DNA from: an uncultured Pelagibacteraceae bacterium
GTDB lineage: Bacteria; Pseudomonadota; Alphaproteobacteria; Pelagibacterales; Pelagibacteraceae
Assembly (NCBI GenBank): GCA_902626185.1
Contig: CACOEA010000002.1
Coordinates: 24,409 to 88,408, forward strand
Length of the DNA stretch: 64,000 nt
Direction of reading: 5' to 3'
The translations under genes were made by a program, and so were the position numbers. Positions 9,266 to 19,594 of the stretch are shown piece by piece. Positions within the stretch are counted from its first letter, which is position 1, and every line of letters begins with the position of its first letter. The notes beneath the pieces were generated by a model, which was not told the DNA's origin, made no database searches, and was given only the letters and a program-made list of their open reading frames with translations.

Positions 9266-10087
9266 TTACCATTTAGCTTGAGGTGGAAGGGACATTAAAA
9301 TAGACTCAACATTCCCACCACTGTTTAATCCAAACTTTGTACCTCTATCAAATAAAAGATTAAATTCAACATACCTTCCTCTTTTCAAGAGTTGTATTTG
9401 TTTATCTTTTTTTGTCCATTTATATTTTTTTTTCTTATCAATTATGGCTTTTGAAATATCTATAAATCCTATACCTAGCTCTCTTACAAATTTAAAATTT
9501 TTAGTCCAATTTTTTTTTTCATAATCAAAAAAAATACCACCTATACCTCTTGGTTCATTTCTGTGTGGTAAAAAAAAATATTTATCGCACCATTTTTTAT
9601 ACTTATTATAATTTTTTCCATTTTGTTTGCAAATTTTTTTTAACATTGAATGAACAAATAATTTTTCTTTTTTATCTTCATGACTTGGAGTTACATCCAT
9701 CCCACCACCAAACCATTCTTTTGTAGTTACGATAAATCTAGAATTAAAGTGTATTGCAGGAATTTTTGGATTTTTCATATGTGCAACAACTGACACTCCT
9801 GAGGCCCAATATTTACCGTCTTTTTTAGCACCAAGTATTTTAGATCTAAAATTTTTTTTAAATTTCCCGGAAACGGTCGACTTATTTACTCCAACTTTTT
9901 CAAATATATTTCCGTTTGTTAATAAAAAGGAAGTTCCACCTCCTTCTTTATTAATTTGTTTTTTCCAAATTCTTTTTTTAAACTTTACGTTTCCTTTCTC
10001 TAAATTTTCAAATTCTTTGCAAATCTGTGTTTGTAAATAGGAGAACCAACTATCTGCCATTTTTTTTCTAAAGTCTAAATTTATCAT
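9266..10087 (-). CDS. hemF: Oxygen-dependent coproporphyrinogen III oxidase
   Basis: PAIHFNSRFIVTTKEWFGGGMDVTPS, RNEPRGIGGIFFDY, RGRYVEFNLLFDRGTKFGLNSGGNVESILMSLPP. Confidence 0.97.
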   Translation of the reverse strand: MINLDFRKKMADSWFSYLQTQICKEFENLEKGNVKFKKRIWKKQINKEGGGTSFLLTNGNIFEKVGVNKSTVSGKFKKNFRSKILGAKKDGKYWASGVSVVAHMKNPKIPAIHFNSRFIVTTKEWFGGGMDVTPSHEDKKEKLFVHSMLKKICKQNGKNYNKYKKWCDKYFFLPHRNEPRGIGGIFFDYEKKNWTKNFKFVRELGIGFIDISKAIIDKKKKYKWTKKDKQIQLLKRGRYVEFNLLFDRGTKFGLNSGGNVESILMSLPPQAKW

Positions 10088-10533
10088 TTTAATAATTTGA
10101 TTTGTCGCATCGCTTCAGAAACCGAGATCGCTGCACTAATAGCAACATTTAAAGATCTTGCTTTCTTCATCATAGGAATTTTAAGCTTATGTTCTATATC
10201 TTTGTGAATATTTTTTGGAACTCCAGCGCTTTCTCTACCAAATAAAAGTATATCTTTTTTTTTATATTTAAAATCAAGGTAAGATTTTTTCGCTTTAGTT
10301 GTCATAAGAACTACTCTAAATTTTTTGTTTTTTTTAATAAACATTTCATAATCTTCGTATTTGAAAATTTTACTAATTCCAATATAATCCATCACTACTC
10401 TTTTAAATCTAGAGTCATTAATATTAAAGCCACAAGGTTCAATAATATGAATTTTTAAATTTAAACAAGCTCCTAGCCTAATTATAGCCGCAGTATTTTG
10501 AGGAATGTCTGGTTTATAGAGTGCTATGTGCAT
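10084..10533 (-). CDS. trmL: tRNA (cytidine(34)-2'-O)-methyltransferase
   Basis: ALYKPDIPQNTAAIIRLGACL, LLFGRESAGVP, IPMMKKARSLNVAISAAISVSEAMRQ (SPOUT). Confidence 0.93.
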   Translation of the reverse strand: MHIALYKPDIPQNTAAIIRLGACLNLKIHIIEPCGFNINDSRFKRVVMDYIGISKIFKYEDYEMFIKKNKKFRVVLMTTKAKKSYLDFKYKKKDILLFGRESAGVPKNIHKDIEHKLKIPMMKKARSLNVAISAAISVSEAMRQIKLLK

Positions 10534-10631
10534 TATTATGCCCTAATTTACTATATTTATGTGTCATTCTGACCCTAGAAAATAGAATTATTTAGTCTTA
10601 TTTAATAATTGCATTATAAACACATACATAA

Positions 10632-11153
10632 ATGAGCAAAGAAGAAAAAAACGTTAATAGAAGAGATTTTTTATTTACTGCTAGCTACACGGTTGGAGCA
10701 GTCGGTCTTGGCGCTGTAGTCTGGCCTTTAATCGATCAAATGAATCCTGATAAAGCTCAACAAGCTTTAGCAACAACCGAAGTCGATATCAGCAATGTAG
10801 AGCCTGGGAAATCGATTACAGTATTATGGAGAGGAAAACCTGTTTTCTTAAAAAGAAGGACACCCGATGAAATAGCAGAAGCTCGTGCAGTTAGCATGGA
10901 CGATTTGCCTGATCCACAAAAAGACGAGGAAAGGGTAAAAGAGGGTAAAGATGAATGGTTAGTAATGTTAGGTGTTTGCACTCATCTTGGATGTGTTCCT
11001 TTAAAAGATAAAGGAGATTACAAAGGCTGGTTTTGTCCTTGTCATGGATCACACTACGATGTCTCAGGAAGGATTAGAAAAGGACCTGCGCCAAAAAATA
11101 TGGAAATACCTAAGTTTGAATTTGTTGATAACAATACTATTAAGATAGGATAA
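10632..11153 (+). CDS. petA: Ubiquinol-cytochrome c reductase Rieske iron-sulfur subunit
   Basis: Tat-like NRRDFL, CTHLGCVPL and CPCHGSHYD Rieske ligands. Confidence 0.97.
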   Translation: MSKEEKNVNRRDFLFTASYTVGAVGLGAVVWPLIDQMNPDKAQQALATTEVDISNVEPGKSITVLWRGKPVFLKRRTPDEIAEARAVSMDDLPDPQKDEERVKEGKDEWLVMLGVCTHLGCVPLKDKGDYKGWFCPCHGSHYDVSGRIRKGPAPKNMEIPKFEFVDNNTIKIG

Positions 11154-11156
11154 ATT

Positions 11157-12419
11157 ATGAGTGAGCATGAATATAAACCCAAGTCAAAAGCAGGAAAATG
11201 GTTTAATGATCGTTTACCACTTTTAACTTTAGGAGCGCATTTAACAGACTATCCTACCCCTAAAAATCTTAACTACTGGTGGACTTTTGGAGGAATACTT
11301 ACTTTTTGTTTATTAACACAGATTATTACAGGAATAGTTTTGGCTATGCACTACGTTGCTCACGCTGATTTAGCATTTGCAAGTGTTGAGCACATTATGC
11401 GGGACGTAAATTATGGATGGTTAATTAGGTATATTCATAGCAATGGGGCGTCTATGTTTTTCTTGGCAGTTTACATTCATATTTTTAGATCTTTATTTTA
11501 TGGATCTTACAAGTCACCAAGGGAAGTAATATGGATTATAGGTTTAATGATTTATTTATTAATGATGGCAGCAGCATTTATGGGCTATGTTCTTCCTTGG
11601 GGACAGATGAGTTTTTGGGGAGCGACAGTAATTACAAATTTATTTAGTGCCATTCCATTAGTTGGCGATAGCATAACAACTTGGTTATGGGGAGCTTATT
11701 CTGTCGATAACCCGACTTTGAATAGATTTTTTAGTCTACATTATTTAATTCCATTTTTAATTTTGGGACTAGTAGTTCTGCATATTTGGGCCTTACACGT
11801 TCCAGGAAATAATAATCCAGTTGGAATAGATATAAAAAAACCATCTAAAGATACTGTGCCTTTTCATCCTTATATAACTATAAAAGATACATTCGCATTA
11901 TTACTTTTTATGATTGTGTTCGCTGGCTTTGTATTTTTTACCCCAAATGTTTTAGGTCACTCAGATAATTACATTCCGGCAAATCCATTAGTAACTCCAG
12001 CACATATTGTGCCAGAGTGGTATCTATTACCCTTTTATGCAATTTTAAGATCAGTGCCAGATAAACTTGGTGGAGTTATATTAATGTTCGGTGCAATATT
12101 CATTCTTTTTGTTTTACCATGGCTCGATACATCTAAAGTTAGATCCGCAGTATTTAGACCAATCTATAGACAATTTTATTGGATATTTGTTATAGACGTT
12201 CTAATGCTTGGATACATGGGTGCAATGCCTGCTGAAGGCATCTATTTAGTTTTAGCTAGAGTTGGAACAGTATATTACTTCTTACATTTTATTGTTGTGA
12301 TGCCATTGGTGGGATTATTTGAAAAAACTGATCCAATACCTATGAGTATATCCGAACCAGTTCTGACCGGTGGAGGTGCAGAACCATCTTTAGCTAAGAA
12401 GGATAATGGCAAAATTTAA
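11157..12419 (+). CDS. petB: Cytochrome b
   Basis: [49 protein letters not shown]. Confidence 0.97.
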   Translation: MSEHEYKPKSKAGKWFNDRLPLLTLGAHLTDYPTPKNLNYWWTFGGILTFCLLTQIITGIVLAMHYVAHADLAFASVEHIMRDVNYGWLIRYIHSNGASMFFLAVYIHIFRSLFYGSYKSPREVIWIIGLMIYLLMMAAAFMGYVLPWGQMSFWGATVITNLFSAIPLVGDSITTWLWGAYSVDNPTLNRFFSLHYLIPFLILGLVVLHIWALHVPGNNNPVGIDIKKPSKDTVPFHPYITIKDTFALLLFMIVFAGFVFFTPNVLGHSDNYIPANPLVTPAHIVPEWYLLPFYAILRSVPDKLGGVILMFGAIFILFVLPWLDTSKVRSAVFRPIYRQFYWIFVIDVLMLGYMGAMPAEGIYLVLARVGTVYYFLHFIVVMPLVGLFEKTDPIPMSISEPVLTGGGAEPSLAKKDNGKI

Positions 12420-13188
12420 TTTTACAAAGATATTAAGTATTCTGACAATAACCTTTATCCCTAATACTATTTTCTCCGCTGAACAAATAGATCCAATCAA
12501 GGTTGATTGGAGTTTTAAAGGTTTAACAGGAAAATTTGATAGAGCCTCACTACAAAGAGGATTTCAAGTTTACAAGGAGGTATGTTCCTCTTGTCATTCA
12601 ATGCAATATCTCAGCTATAGAAATTTGGGTGAGCCTGGGGGGCCTGAATTTTCTGAAGCCGAGGTAAAAGCGATAGCCGCCAGCATAGAAATTGAAGATG
12701 GTCCAGATAGTCAAGGTGAAATGTTCACTAGACCAGGCAGACCGTCAGATAAGTTTAAGAGTCCTTATCCAAATGTTAACGCTTCAATTGCAGCTAATGG
12801 GGGAGCTTATCCTCCTGATATGTCTGTCTTGGTAAAGGCTAGGCCAGGAGGATCAAATTACATTTACTCAGTACTAGTAGGATACGAAGATCCACCAGCT
12901 GGAATGGAATTGGATGATGGTGTTTATTACAACAAGTATATGATAGGAAATAAAATCAAAATGTCATCCCCATTATCAGAGGGAATCGTAGAGTATGCCG
13001 ATGGCACAGAAGCTAGTGTAAATCAGATGGCGAAAGATGTCACAACTTTTTTATCCTGGGCTGCTGAACCTGAACTGGAAGAAAGACATAGAACTGGGGT
13101 GAAAGTAATAATCTATCTTATTCTTTTAACAGTATTAGTTTACTTAAGCATGAAGAAAATATGGTCAAGGATTGACTCTGAAATATAA
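12406..13188 (+). CDS. petC: Cytochrome c1
   Basis: CSSCH heme motif, [35 protein letters not shown]-terminal TM anchor. Confidence 0.96.
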   Translation: MAKFNFTKILSILTITFIPNTIFSAEQIDPIKVDWSFKGLTGKFDRASLQRGFQVYKEVCSSCHSMQYLSYRNLGEPGGPEFSEAEVKAIAASIEIEDGPDSQGEMFTRPGRPSDKFKSPYPNVNASIAANGGAYPPDMSVLVKARPGGSNYIYSVLVGYEDPPAGMELDDGVYYNKYMIGNKIKMSSPLSEGIVEYADGTEASVNQMAKDVTTFLSWAAEPELEERHRTGVKVIIYLILLTVLVYLSMKKIWSRIDSEI

Positions 13189-14235
13189 AACATCTCCATC
13201 TTTCACAATATAGTCTTTGCCTTCAATCCTCAATTTTCCGTTTTCTCTACATTTTTCGGCACTGCCATATTTTATGAAATCTTCACACGAAACAGCTTCA
13301 GCTCTAATAAAGTTTTTTTCAAAATCAGTATGAATTACACCAGCTGCTTTAGGAGCCAAAGTATTTTTTTTTATTGTCCAAGCTTTACTCTCTTTAGGGC
13401 CGGACGTAAAGAAAGTATCAAGGCCTAGAAGATCATAGCCTTCTCTTATCAATTGATTTAAACCAGTTTTATTAAGGCCAACTTCTTTCATAAATATTTC
13501 CCTTTCATCTTTATTTAAGCCCATTATTTGATCTTCTATATCTGCACAGATAACTATAACTTTTTCATTAGAATATTTAGATTTTACCAATTCTGTAAAT
13601 TTATTACCATTTGCCAAATTTTTCTCATCAATATTACAAACAATAATTTTTGGTTTTATACTTAGTAAACCAATGCTTGTTAAAAACCTTTCTTCATTTT
13701 TATCTTCAAGCACTATGTTTTTTCCTTGGTTTAATTGTTTTAATTTATCTTCTAAAATATTGATATCTTTTGAACTGAGTAATTTTTTTTTACTTTTTTC
13801 GAGTTTTTTTTGAATGATATCTATATCTGATAAGATAATTTCAGTATTAATAGTTTCTAAATCATTAAGAGGATTGATTTCTGAATTTACGTGAGTAATT
13901 TTTTCTGACTCAAAACATCTTACTAAATGAATTATCGCATCTACCTCTCTGATATGAGATAAAAATTTGTTTCCTAACCCTTCTCCTTTTGAAGCTCCTT
14001 TGACCAAACCCGCAATATCTACAAATGTTATATTTGTATAAATCTTATTTTTGGAATTCGATAGATTTGATAATTGATCCAATCTTTCATCAATTACGTC
14101 TACTATGCCTATATTAGGGTCTATGGTGCAAAATGGAAAATTAGCGGCTTCAGCATTTTTTGAGGCTGTTAAAGCATTGAACAGTGTAGACTTTCCAACG
14201 TTAGGAAGCCCAACAATTCCACATTTAAATCCCAT
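13165..14235 (-). CDS. ychF: Redox-regulated/ribosome-binding ATPase YchF
   Basis: CGIVGLPNVGKSTLFNALT, NFPFCTIDPNIG, TFFTSGPKESKAWTI, VIHTDFEKNFIRAE. Confidence 0.97.
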   Translation of the reverse strand: MGFKCGIVGLPNVGKSTLFNALTASKNAEAANFPFCTIDPNIGIVDVIDERLDQLSNLSNSKNKIYTNITFVDIAGLVKGASKGEGLGNKFLSHIREVDAIIHLVRCFESEKITHVNSEINPLNDLETINTEIILSDIDIIQKKLEKSKKKLLSSKDINILEDKLKQLNQGKNIVLEDKNEERFLTSIGLLSIKPKIIVCNIDEKNLANGNKFTELVKSKYSNEKVIVICADIEDQIMGLNKDEREIFMKEVGLNKTGLNQLIREGYDLLGLDTFFTSGPKESKAWTIKKNTLAPKAAGVIHTDFEKNFIRAEAVSCEDFIKYGSAEKCRENGKLRIEGKDYIVKDGDVLYFRVNP

Positions 14236-14797
14236 TAAGGTTTTGATTAACTTTGCTTGAAAAAAGATCTATTTTTTTGTCTATAAGAGTTGGAATTAAC
14301 TTAACAATATTGTCGGCAATTTCTTTAATTTTCTCTTCTTCATCTTCTTTGAAGTCTTCTAAAACATGGTTATTAACACTTTTTTTTTGTTTTGGGTGAC
14401 CGATTCCTATTCTTACTCTTGAGTAATCTTTTCCAATAAATTTATCAATAGACTCTATTCCATTGTGACCTGCGCTGCTACCACCAAACTTAGCTTTTAT
14501 TTTTCCAAAATCAATATCTAGGTCGTCATGAAAAACAAAAACGTCCTTAGCATCAATTTTAAAATAATCTATTAATTCTTTAATAGCGGTTCCAGAATTA
14601 TTCATAAAGGTGAGAGGTTTAATTGCGTAGATTTTTTTAGACTCAATATTACCAGTGGTTAAAAGACCTTTAAATTTTGGTTTTTGTTTTGATAATTTAA
14701 AATGTGAATTAATTGCATCAATAATTTTAAAACCAATGTTGTGTCTAGTATTAGTGTAATTTGAGCCTGGATTTCCTAGTCCAACAAGTAAAAGCAT
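14225..14797 (-). CDS. pth: Peptidyl-tRNA hydrolase
   Basis: LLVGLGNPGSNYTNTRHNIGF, KPLTFMNNSG, FHDDLDIDFGKIKAKFGGSSAGHNGIESI. Confidence 0.97.
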   Translation of the reverse strand: MLLLVGLGNPGSNYTNTRHNIGFKIIDAINSHFKLSKQKPKFKGLLTTGNIESKKIYAIKPLTFMNNSGTAIKELIDYFKIDAKDVFVFHDDLDIDFGKIKAKFGGSSAGHNGIESIDKFIGKDYSRVRIGIGHPKQKKSVNNHVLEDFKEDEEEKIKEIADNIVKLIPTLIDKKIDLFSSKVNQNLNGI

Positions 14798-14802
14798 ATA
14801 GT

Positions 14803-15573
14803 TTATTTCTTTTCAGCAGGTTTTTTATCAGCAGCTTTTTTTTCTTCAGGTTTTTTGTCACCAGTGCTTTTTTTATCTCCCGTAGCTGCTTCTTTTCCTT
14901 TTTCGTCTTTTTTAGACGCTTCTCCATCTTTTGAAGCTGCCTCCGCTCCTTCTGCTGGAGCTTCACCTTCAGCACCTTCCGTTGTTTCCTCAGCTGGTTT
15001 CTCAGGTTCTTTGATAACTGTTGGAGCAGCGACTGTAGCGATTACAAAGTCTCGATCTGTTATTGTAGGCACCACATTTTCCGAAAGTTTTACCGAAGAA
15101 ATTTTAATACTTGTACCAATATCAGTTCCCGCTAAGTCAATTATTATGTCGTCAGGAATATTTTCAGCAGGGCACTTTAATTCTACTTTTCTTCTAACGA
15201 TATTTAGAACGCCACCTCTCTTTAAACCTGGTGAGTCTGGATGATTGATGAATTTTACTGGAATTTCTATAACTATCTTTTTACCCGACACTATTCTCAT
15301 GAAGTCGATATGAATGGGCTCTTCAGAAATGACGTGATACGCCACATCTCTTGGAAGAACTTTTTCTTTTTTTCCATCAATATCAATCTCTAGAACTTTT
15401 GATAAAAAATTCTCAGAATTTATTAAATTTGCTATTTGTTTTTTTTCTATTGAGATTTTTTGATTAGGATTTTTTCCCCCATATAAAATTGCAGGAATAA
15501 GTCCGTCAGCTCTCAACTTGTTTATTGCACCAGATGTTGCACTGTCTCTTTTTATGGCTTTTATGTTACTCAT
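14803..15573 (-). CDS. rplY: 50S ribosomal protein L25/general stress protein Ctc, with long Ala/Glu/Lys-rich C-terminal tail
   Basis: IPAILYGGKNPNQKISIEKKQI, HIDFMRIV, TL5-like domain, followed by low-complexity EKPAEETTEGAEGEAPAEGAEAASKDGEASKK... tail. Confidence 0.93.
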   Translation of the reverse strand: MSNIKAIKRDSATSGAINKLRADGLIPAILYGGKNPNQKISIEKKQIANLINSENFLSKVLEIDIDGKKEKVLPRDVAYHVISEEPIHIDFMRIVSGKKIVIEIPVKFINHPDSPGLKRGGVLNIVRRKVELKCPAENIPDDIIIDLAGTDIGTSIKISSVKLSENVVPTITDRDFVIATVAAPTVIKEPEKPAEETTEGAEGEAPAEGAEAASKDGEASKKDEKGKEAATGDKKSTGDKKPEEKKAADKKPAEKK

Positions 15574-15623
15574 TTAATTTATTGGAAAAGCTATATAACT
15601 CAACTTATTTAATAAAACAAGTA

Positions 15624-16556
15624 TTAATTGAATAAATCTGATACGGAATTTGAGTTAGCTATTCTTTTTATTGCTTCAGACATTAGCGAAGAGATCGATA
15701 GAACCTCAATTTTATTGTTATTCTTAATTTTTTGAGAATTATCAATAGTATCGGTTATGATAAGTTTTTTTATTTTTGAATTTTTAATTTTTTTAACTGC
15801 GTCTCCACTTAAAACAGCGTGAGTTATAAAAACATAAACTTCATTTGCACCATTCTTCTTTAAAGCGTCAACTGCATTAACTATAGTTCCGCCACTATCG
15901 ATGATATCATCTACAATTATACAAGTTTTATTTTTTACATCTCCAATAATATTCATGACTTGTGATTTGCCTGGGGATGGTCTTCTTTTATCTATTATTG
16001 CAAGATCTGCTTTTATTCTTGTAGCCAGGCCTCTTGTTCTTTGAACACCTCCTACATCAGGCGAAACACAAATTAGTTTTTTATTATTAAATTTATTTTT
16101 AATATATTTTGCGAACAGCGGAGTAGTAAACAAGTTGTCCACTGGCATATCAAAAAAACCTTGAATTTGACCAGCGTGCAAGTCTACAGTAACAACTCTA
16201 CTAGCCCCAGCATTAGAGATAAGGTTTGCGACAACCTTAGCAGAAATCGAGGTTCTTGGAGCAACTTTTCTATCTTGTCTTGCATAACCAAAATATGGAA
16301 TTACCGCGGTAACATTTTTGGCAGACGATCTTTTAAGAGCATCGATCACCAAAAGTAGCTCCATCAAGTTATCGTTTGCAGGGTTTGAAGTAGACTGAAT
16401 TACAAAAACACTGTTTCCTCTTATATTTTCGTTAATTTCAATATAGATTTCCCCGTCAGCAAATCTTCTTATATTAGTGTTTACTAATTTTAATTTAAGT
16501 TTTTTAGAAATATCTTTACTTAATTTAAGGTTGCTTGTTCCAGATAAAATCTTCAT
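15624..16556 (-). CDS. prs: Ribose-phosphate pyrophosphokinase
   Basis: PYFGYARQDRK, VDLHAGQIQGFFDMPVDNL, IIVDDIIDSGGTI. Confidence 0.97.
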   Translation of the reverse strand: MKILSGTSNLKLSKDISKKLKLKLVNTNIRRFADGEIYIEINENIRGNSVFVIQSTSNPANDNLMELLLVIDALKRSSAKNVTAVIPYFGYARQDRKVAPRTSISAKVVANLISNAGASRVVTVDLHAGQIQGFFDMPVDNLFTTPLFAKYIKNKFNNKKLICVSPDVGGVQRTRGLATRIKADLAIIDKRRPSPGKSQVMNIIGDVKNKTCIIVDDIIDSGGTIVNAVDALKKNGANEVYVFITHAVLSGDAVKKIKNSKIKKLIITDTIDNSQKIKNNNKIEVLSISSLMSEAIKRIANSNSVSDLFN

Positions 16557-16690
16557 GAAATGTAATTATTTATACAGTTATTTTTATATCTTTTCAAACC
16601 AAATCCAAATTAATGTTGTTGAAGATTTATACGTTAAAGAGCTTTAACAATTATAAATATAATAATTAAATTTGGCTAAACTTTGACAAT

Positions 16691-17461
16691 TTATGAAATT
16701 TTATGTCTGCTTAGGCTAATAACTGAAATACACCTTCCATAATCCTTTTCTTTTAGTTTTTGAGATCTTCTATAACTAAAAAATTTATCTTTTTCTTTAA
16801 AAGTGTCATGTTTCACATTGTCAACTTTCACATTGAACTTTAAAAGTTTGTCATTAACATATTTTCTTAGATTAAATAGTTTCTTTGCGTTATTTTTCTT
16901 TAAAAAATAAATTTTATTTTTTTTTGATTTTACTATAAATTTTCTATAAAAATTAATATCGACCTCATAGCTTTTCTGTCCAATACATGGACCAACGCTG
17001 GCTAAAATTTTATTTTTTGAATTAAGTTTTTTAAACTTTTTTATTGTGTTTTCTATAATTCCTGAAAGCGCTCCTTTCCATCCAGCATGAATACATCCTA
17101 TTAATTGATTTTTACTATCACAAAGAATAATTGGAACACAATCTGCAGTCACAACTCCTAAAGCATATCCTTTTATATTAGTTATTAATGCGTCAGAATA
17201 AAAATTTTTAGAATTTTTATTATTTTTGCTTATAACTATTACTTTATTGCTATGTGTTTGATGCATAAGTTTAAGATTATCTAGTTTAACTTTGATCTTT
17301 TTTGAAACAAACTTTAAATTTTTTTTAACATTAGCTTTATTATCTTTTGATCCTTTTCCACAATTTAAACCTTTATATATCCCTCTAGAAAAACCGCCTT
17401 TTCTAGAAAAAAAACAATGTTTAATTTGCTTTATTTTTTTTAGGTTTTTAGAATAAAACAT
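16691..17461 (-). CDS. pgeF: Peptidoglycan editing factor / polyphenol oxidase family (PgeF, YfiH)
   Basis: MHQTHSNKV, ADCVPIILCD, GCIHAGWKGALSGI, ASVGPCIGQKSYEV. Confidence 0.93.
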   Translation of the reverse strand: MFYSKNLKKIKQIKHCFFSRKGGFSRGIYKGLNCGKGSKDNKANVKKNLKFVSKKIKVKLDNLKLMHQTHSNKVIVISKNNKNSKNFYSDALITNIKGYALGVVTADCVPIILCDSKNQLIGCIHAGWKGALSGIIENTIKKFKKLNSKNKILASVGPCIGQKSYEVDINFYRKFIVKSKKNKIYFLKKNNAKKLFNLRKYVNDKLLKFNVKVDNVKHDTFKEKDKFFSYRRSQKLKEKDYGRCISVISLSRHKIS

Positions 17462-18540
17462 TATTTAAATCCTAAGAAGTTGTTATTTTTAGATTTAAAA
17501 GCAAAAATTACCTTAAACAAATCCCCCATTAATTCCTTGTGCAGTAGTCTCATTAAAGTAGATGTCATGTAATCTCTTTGTTCAAAAGTCATATTTTTCT
17601 TTAGCACTTTGGCTCTTTCAATTATTCCCATCTTTTCCAAAAAAAACTTTTGGGAAACTATCTTTTTAACTTTAAGCTTATTTTTAAGAAAGTACTCTTT
17701 TAAAAGGCTAAAATTTACAAGAGAGGTAATGTCAGCTCTTCCAAGGTTTTTAAATAAGTGACCCATGTTCATTTTCTTATTCTTCATAACTGCCTGAAGA
17801 GTGCTTCTGTTTACAACATTTAAATAACCATAATCTATAAGTAAAATTCCACCTGACAGATTATTTATTTTTTTGACTATCTTATTCAACTCAAGAAATC
17901 CAAGTTTAGGAAATTCTATAAATTTTAATCCTTTAAGAACTTTAAAAGTTTTAATCTTTTTTACATCTTCCTCACTAGCTTTTTGATAAGCTTCATCTAA
18001 TCCTGAGACAGGATCAATAGAGTAACATTTTTCAAATATAGATTTTTTTTCTAATAAAAATTGTTTTATTGGTATTGCATCAAAAAATTCATTACCAAAA
18101 AAAATAACTGGGCCTTTCCTTATCTTATCAAAATTTCCAATCCATTTTACTTTAGATCTTTTTAATTTTTTTTTTTGTACATTCTTAAGAAGTTCACTCT
18201 TTTCATATAAATATATATTTATAGAACTATTTAAATCAGGAAATTTTTTAATTGTGTCCACAAAAACTTTAGTAAGGCTTCCATCGCCTGGACCAAGTTC
18301 TACAAAATTGAAATTTTTTGGTTTTCCAAGTTTTTCCCAAGCAGAAACAACCCATATTGTTATAATTTCAGAAAATAAATTTGAAATTGTTGGGGCTGTA
18401 ACAAAATCACCTCGACTTCCGAAAGGGATTTTTTTTGTGTAATAACCAACATTTGGTTTATAAAGAACTGTATCAATAAATTCATCAATAGGAATTAATT
18501 TTTTAGACTTAAAATTAAAATATTCAGGATTATAAGTCAT
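17461..18540 (-). CDS. MidA/NDUFAF7-like SAM-dependent methyltransferase (DUF185)
   Basis: KPNVGYYT, FGSRGDFVTAPTISNLFSEIITIW, FVELGPGDGSLTKV, FFGNEFFDAIPI. Confidence 0.92.
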   Translation of the reverse strand: MTYNPEYFNFKSKKLIPIDEFIDTVLYKPNVGYYTKKIPFGSRGDFVTAPTISNLFSEIITIWVVSAWEKLGKPKNFNFVELGPGDGSLTKVFVDTIKKFPDLNSSINIYLYEKSELLKNVQKKKLKRSKVKWIGNFDKIRKGPVIFFGNEFFDAIPIKQFLLEKKSIFEKCYSIDPVSGLDEAYQKASEEDVKKIKTFKVLKGLKFIEFPKLGFLELNKIVKKINNLSGGILLIDYGYLNVVNRSTLQAVMKNKKMNMGHLFKNLGRADITSLVNFSLLKEYFLKNKLKVKKIVSQKFFLEKMGIIERAKVLKKNMTFEQRDYMTSTLMRLLHKELMGDLFKVIFAFKSKNNNFLGFK

Positions 18541-19315
18541 TTTTTTTTAAATAAAGAATTGAACCAGCAAAGATCATAAATAAACTTAACAGCATTCCCA
18601 TGCTTACATAGCCAAATATAAAGCCAACCTGTGAGTCAGGTTCTCTAAAAAACTCAGAAAATATTCTAAAAATACCGTAGACAATTAAAAACATATAAGA
18701 GCAATTTCCTGTCTTATATTTTTTTCTGAATAAAATTAAATTCATAATTATAAATAAAACTATACCTTCAAAAAAAGCTTCATATAATTGCGAAGGATGT
18801 CTTGAACTATTATCGACGTTAGGAAAAATAACTCCCCAAAAAACATCGGTTGTTTTACCCACCAGTTCACCATTAATAAAATTAGCTATGCGTCCAAAAA
18901 ATATTCCTATTGGAGCTACGTAGGATACGATATCTAATAAAAAAAAAGTTGGTACATTTTTTTTTTTAGAGAACCAATACGTGCCAATAATTATTCCTAT
19001 CAATGCTCCATGGAAAGACATACCGCCTTCCCAAATTTTTAAAATAGCTAATGGATTTGATAGGTAATATCCGAAATTGTAAAATAAAACGTATCCGAGT
19101 CTTCCCCCTATTAATAAAGATATAATTAAATAGGTAATAAAGTTGTCAAAATCTTTAATATCAAAACCAAAATTTATATTATCGAACTTTGTTTTGATGA
19201 TTTTTTTACCCAACCACCAACCAATTAAAATTCCGAAAATATAAGCCAATGAATACCATCTGATAGTTAAAAGACCAAAGTCGAATAATACCGGGTTTAA
19301 ATTATGTATATACAT
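18530..19315 (-). CDS. lgt: Prolipoprotein diacylglyceryl transferase
   Basis: IRWYSLAYIFGI, GRLGYVLFYN, GGMSFHGALIG, GRIANFINGELVG, RHPSQLYEA. Confidence 0.97.
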   Translation of the reverse strand: MYIHNLNPVLFDFGLLTIRWYSLAYIFGILIGWWLGKKIIKTKFDNINFGFDIKDFDNFITYLIISLLIGGRLGYVLFYNFGYYLSNPLAILKIWEGGMSFHGALIGIIIGTYWFSKKKNVPTFFLLDIVSYVAPIGIFFGRIANFINGELVGKTTDVFWGVIFPNVDNSSRHPSQLYEAFFEGIVLFIIMNLILFRKKYKTGNCSYMFLIVYGIFRIFSEFFREPDSQVGFIFGYVSMGMLLSLFMIFAGSILYLKKNDL

Positions 19316-19366
19316 GTTCTCTTATATCATATTTGAAATTAATTATTCTATCAAATAAGATAGAAT

Positions 19367-19594
19367 ATGAGCAATTCTGAAAAATTATTAAAAACTTTAT
19401 CAAGTTTAATTGAAAATGGAATTTTAACTTCAAAAGATATTCAGAAAGAAATATCTACCGATTTGAAATTCAAACGAGATAAATTAGTTGATAAATTACA
19501 GCTAGTAACAAGAGAGGAATTCGAGGTATTAAAAAAGTTAGTCTATAAACAAGAAAAAATTATTAAAAAACTATCAAAAAAAAAAATTAAATAG
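19367..19594 (+). CDS. UbiK-like accessory factor (BMFP/YqiC family)
   Basis: Short coiled-coil protein; LVTREEFEVLKKLVYKQEKIIKKL matches the family C-terminal motif. Confidence 0.7.
   Translation: MSNSEKLLKTLSSLIENGILTSKDIQKEISTDLKFKRDKLVDKLQLVTREEFEVLKKLVYKQEKIIKKLSKKKIK

Noticed and set aside
14751-14975. 74-aa basic ORF on the minus strand
   Set aside because: Alternate frame of the rplY low-complexity tail, also overlapping the pth start; composition artefact.
14855-15244. 129-aa plus-strand Ser/Ala-rich ORF
   Set aside because: Antisense shadow of the biased rplY tail codons.
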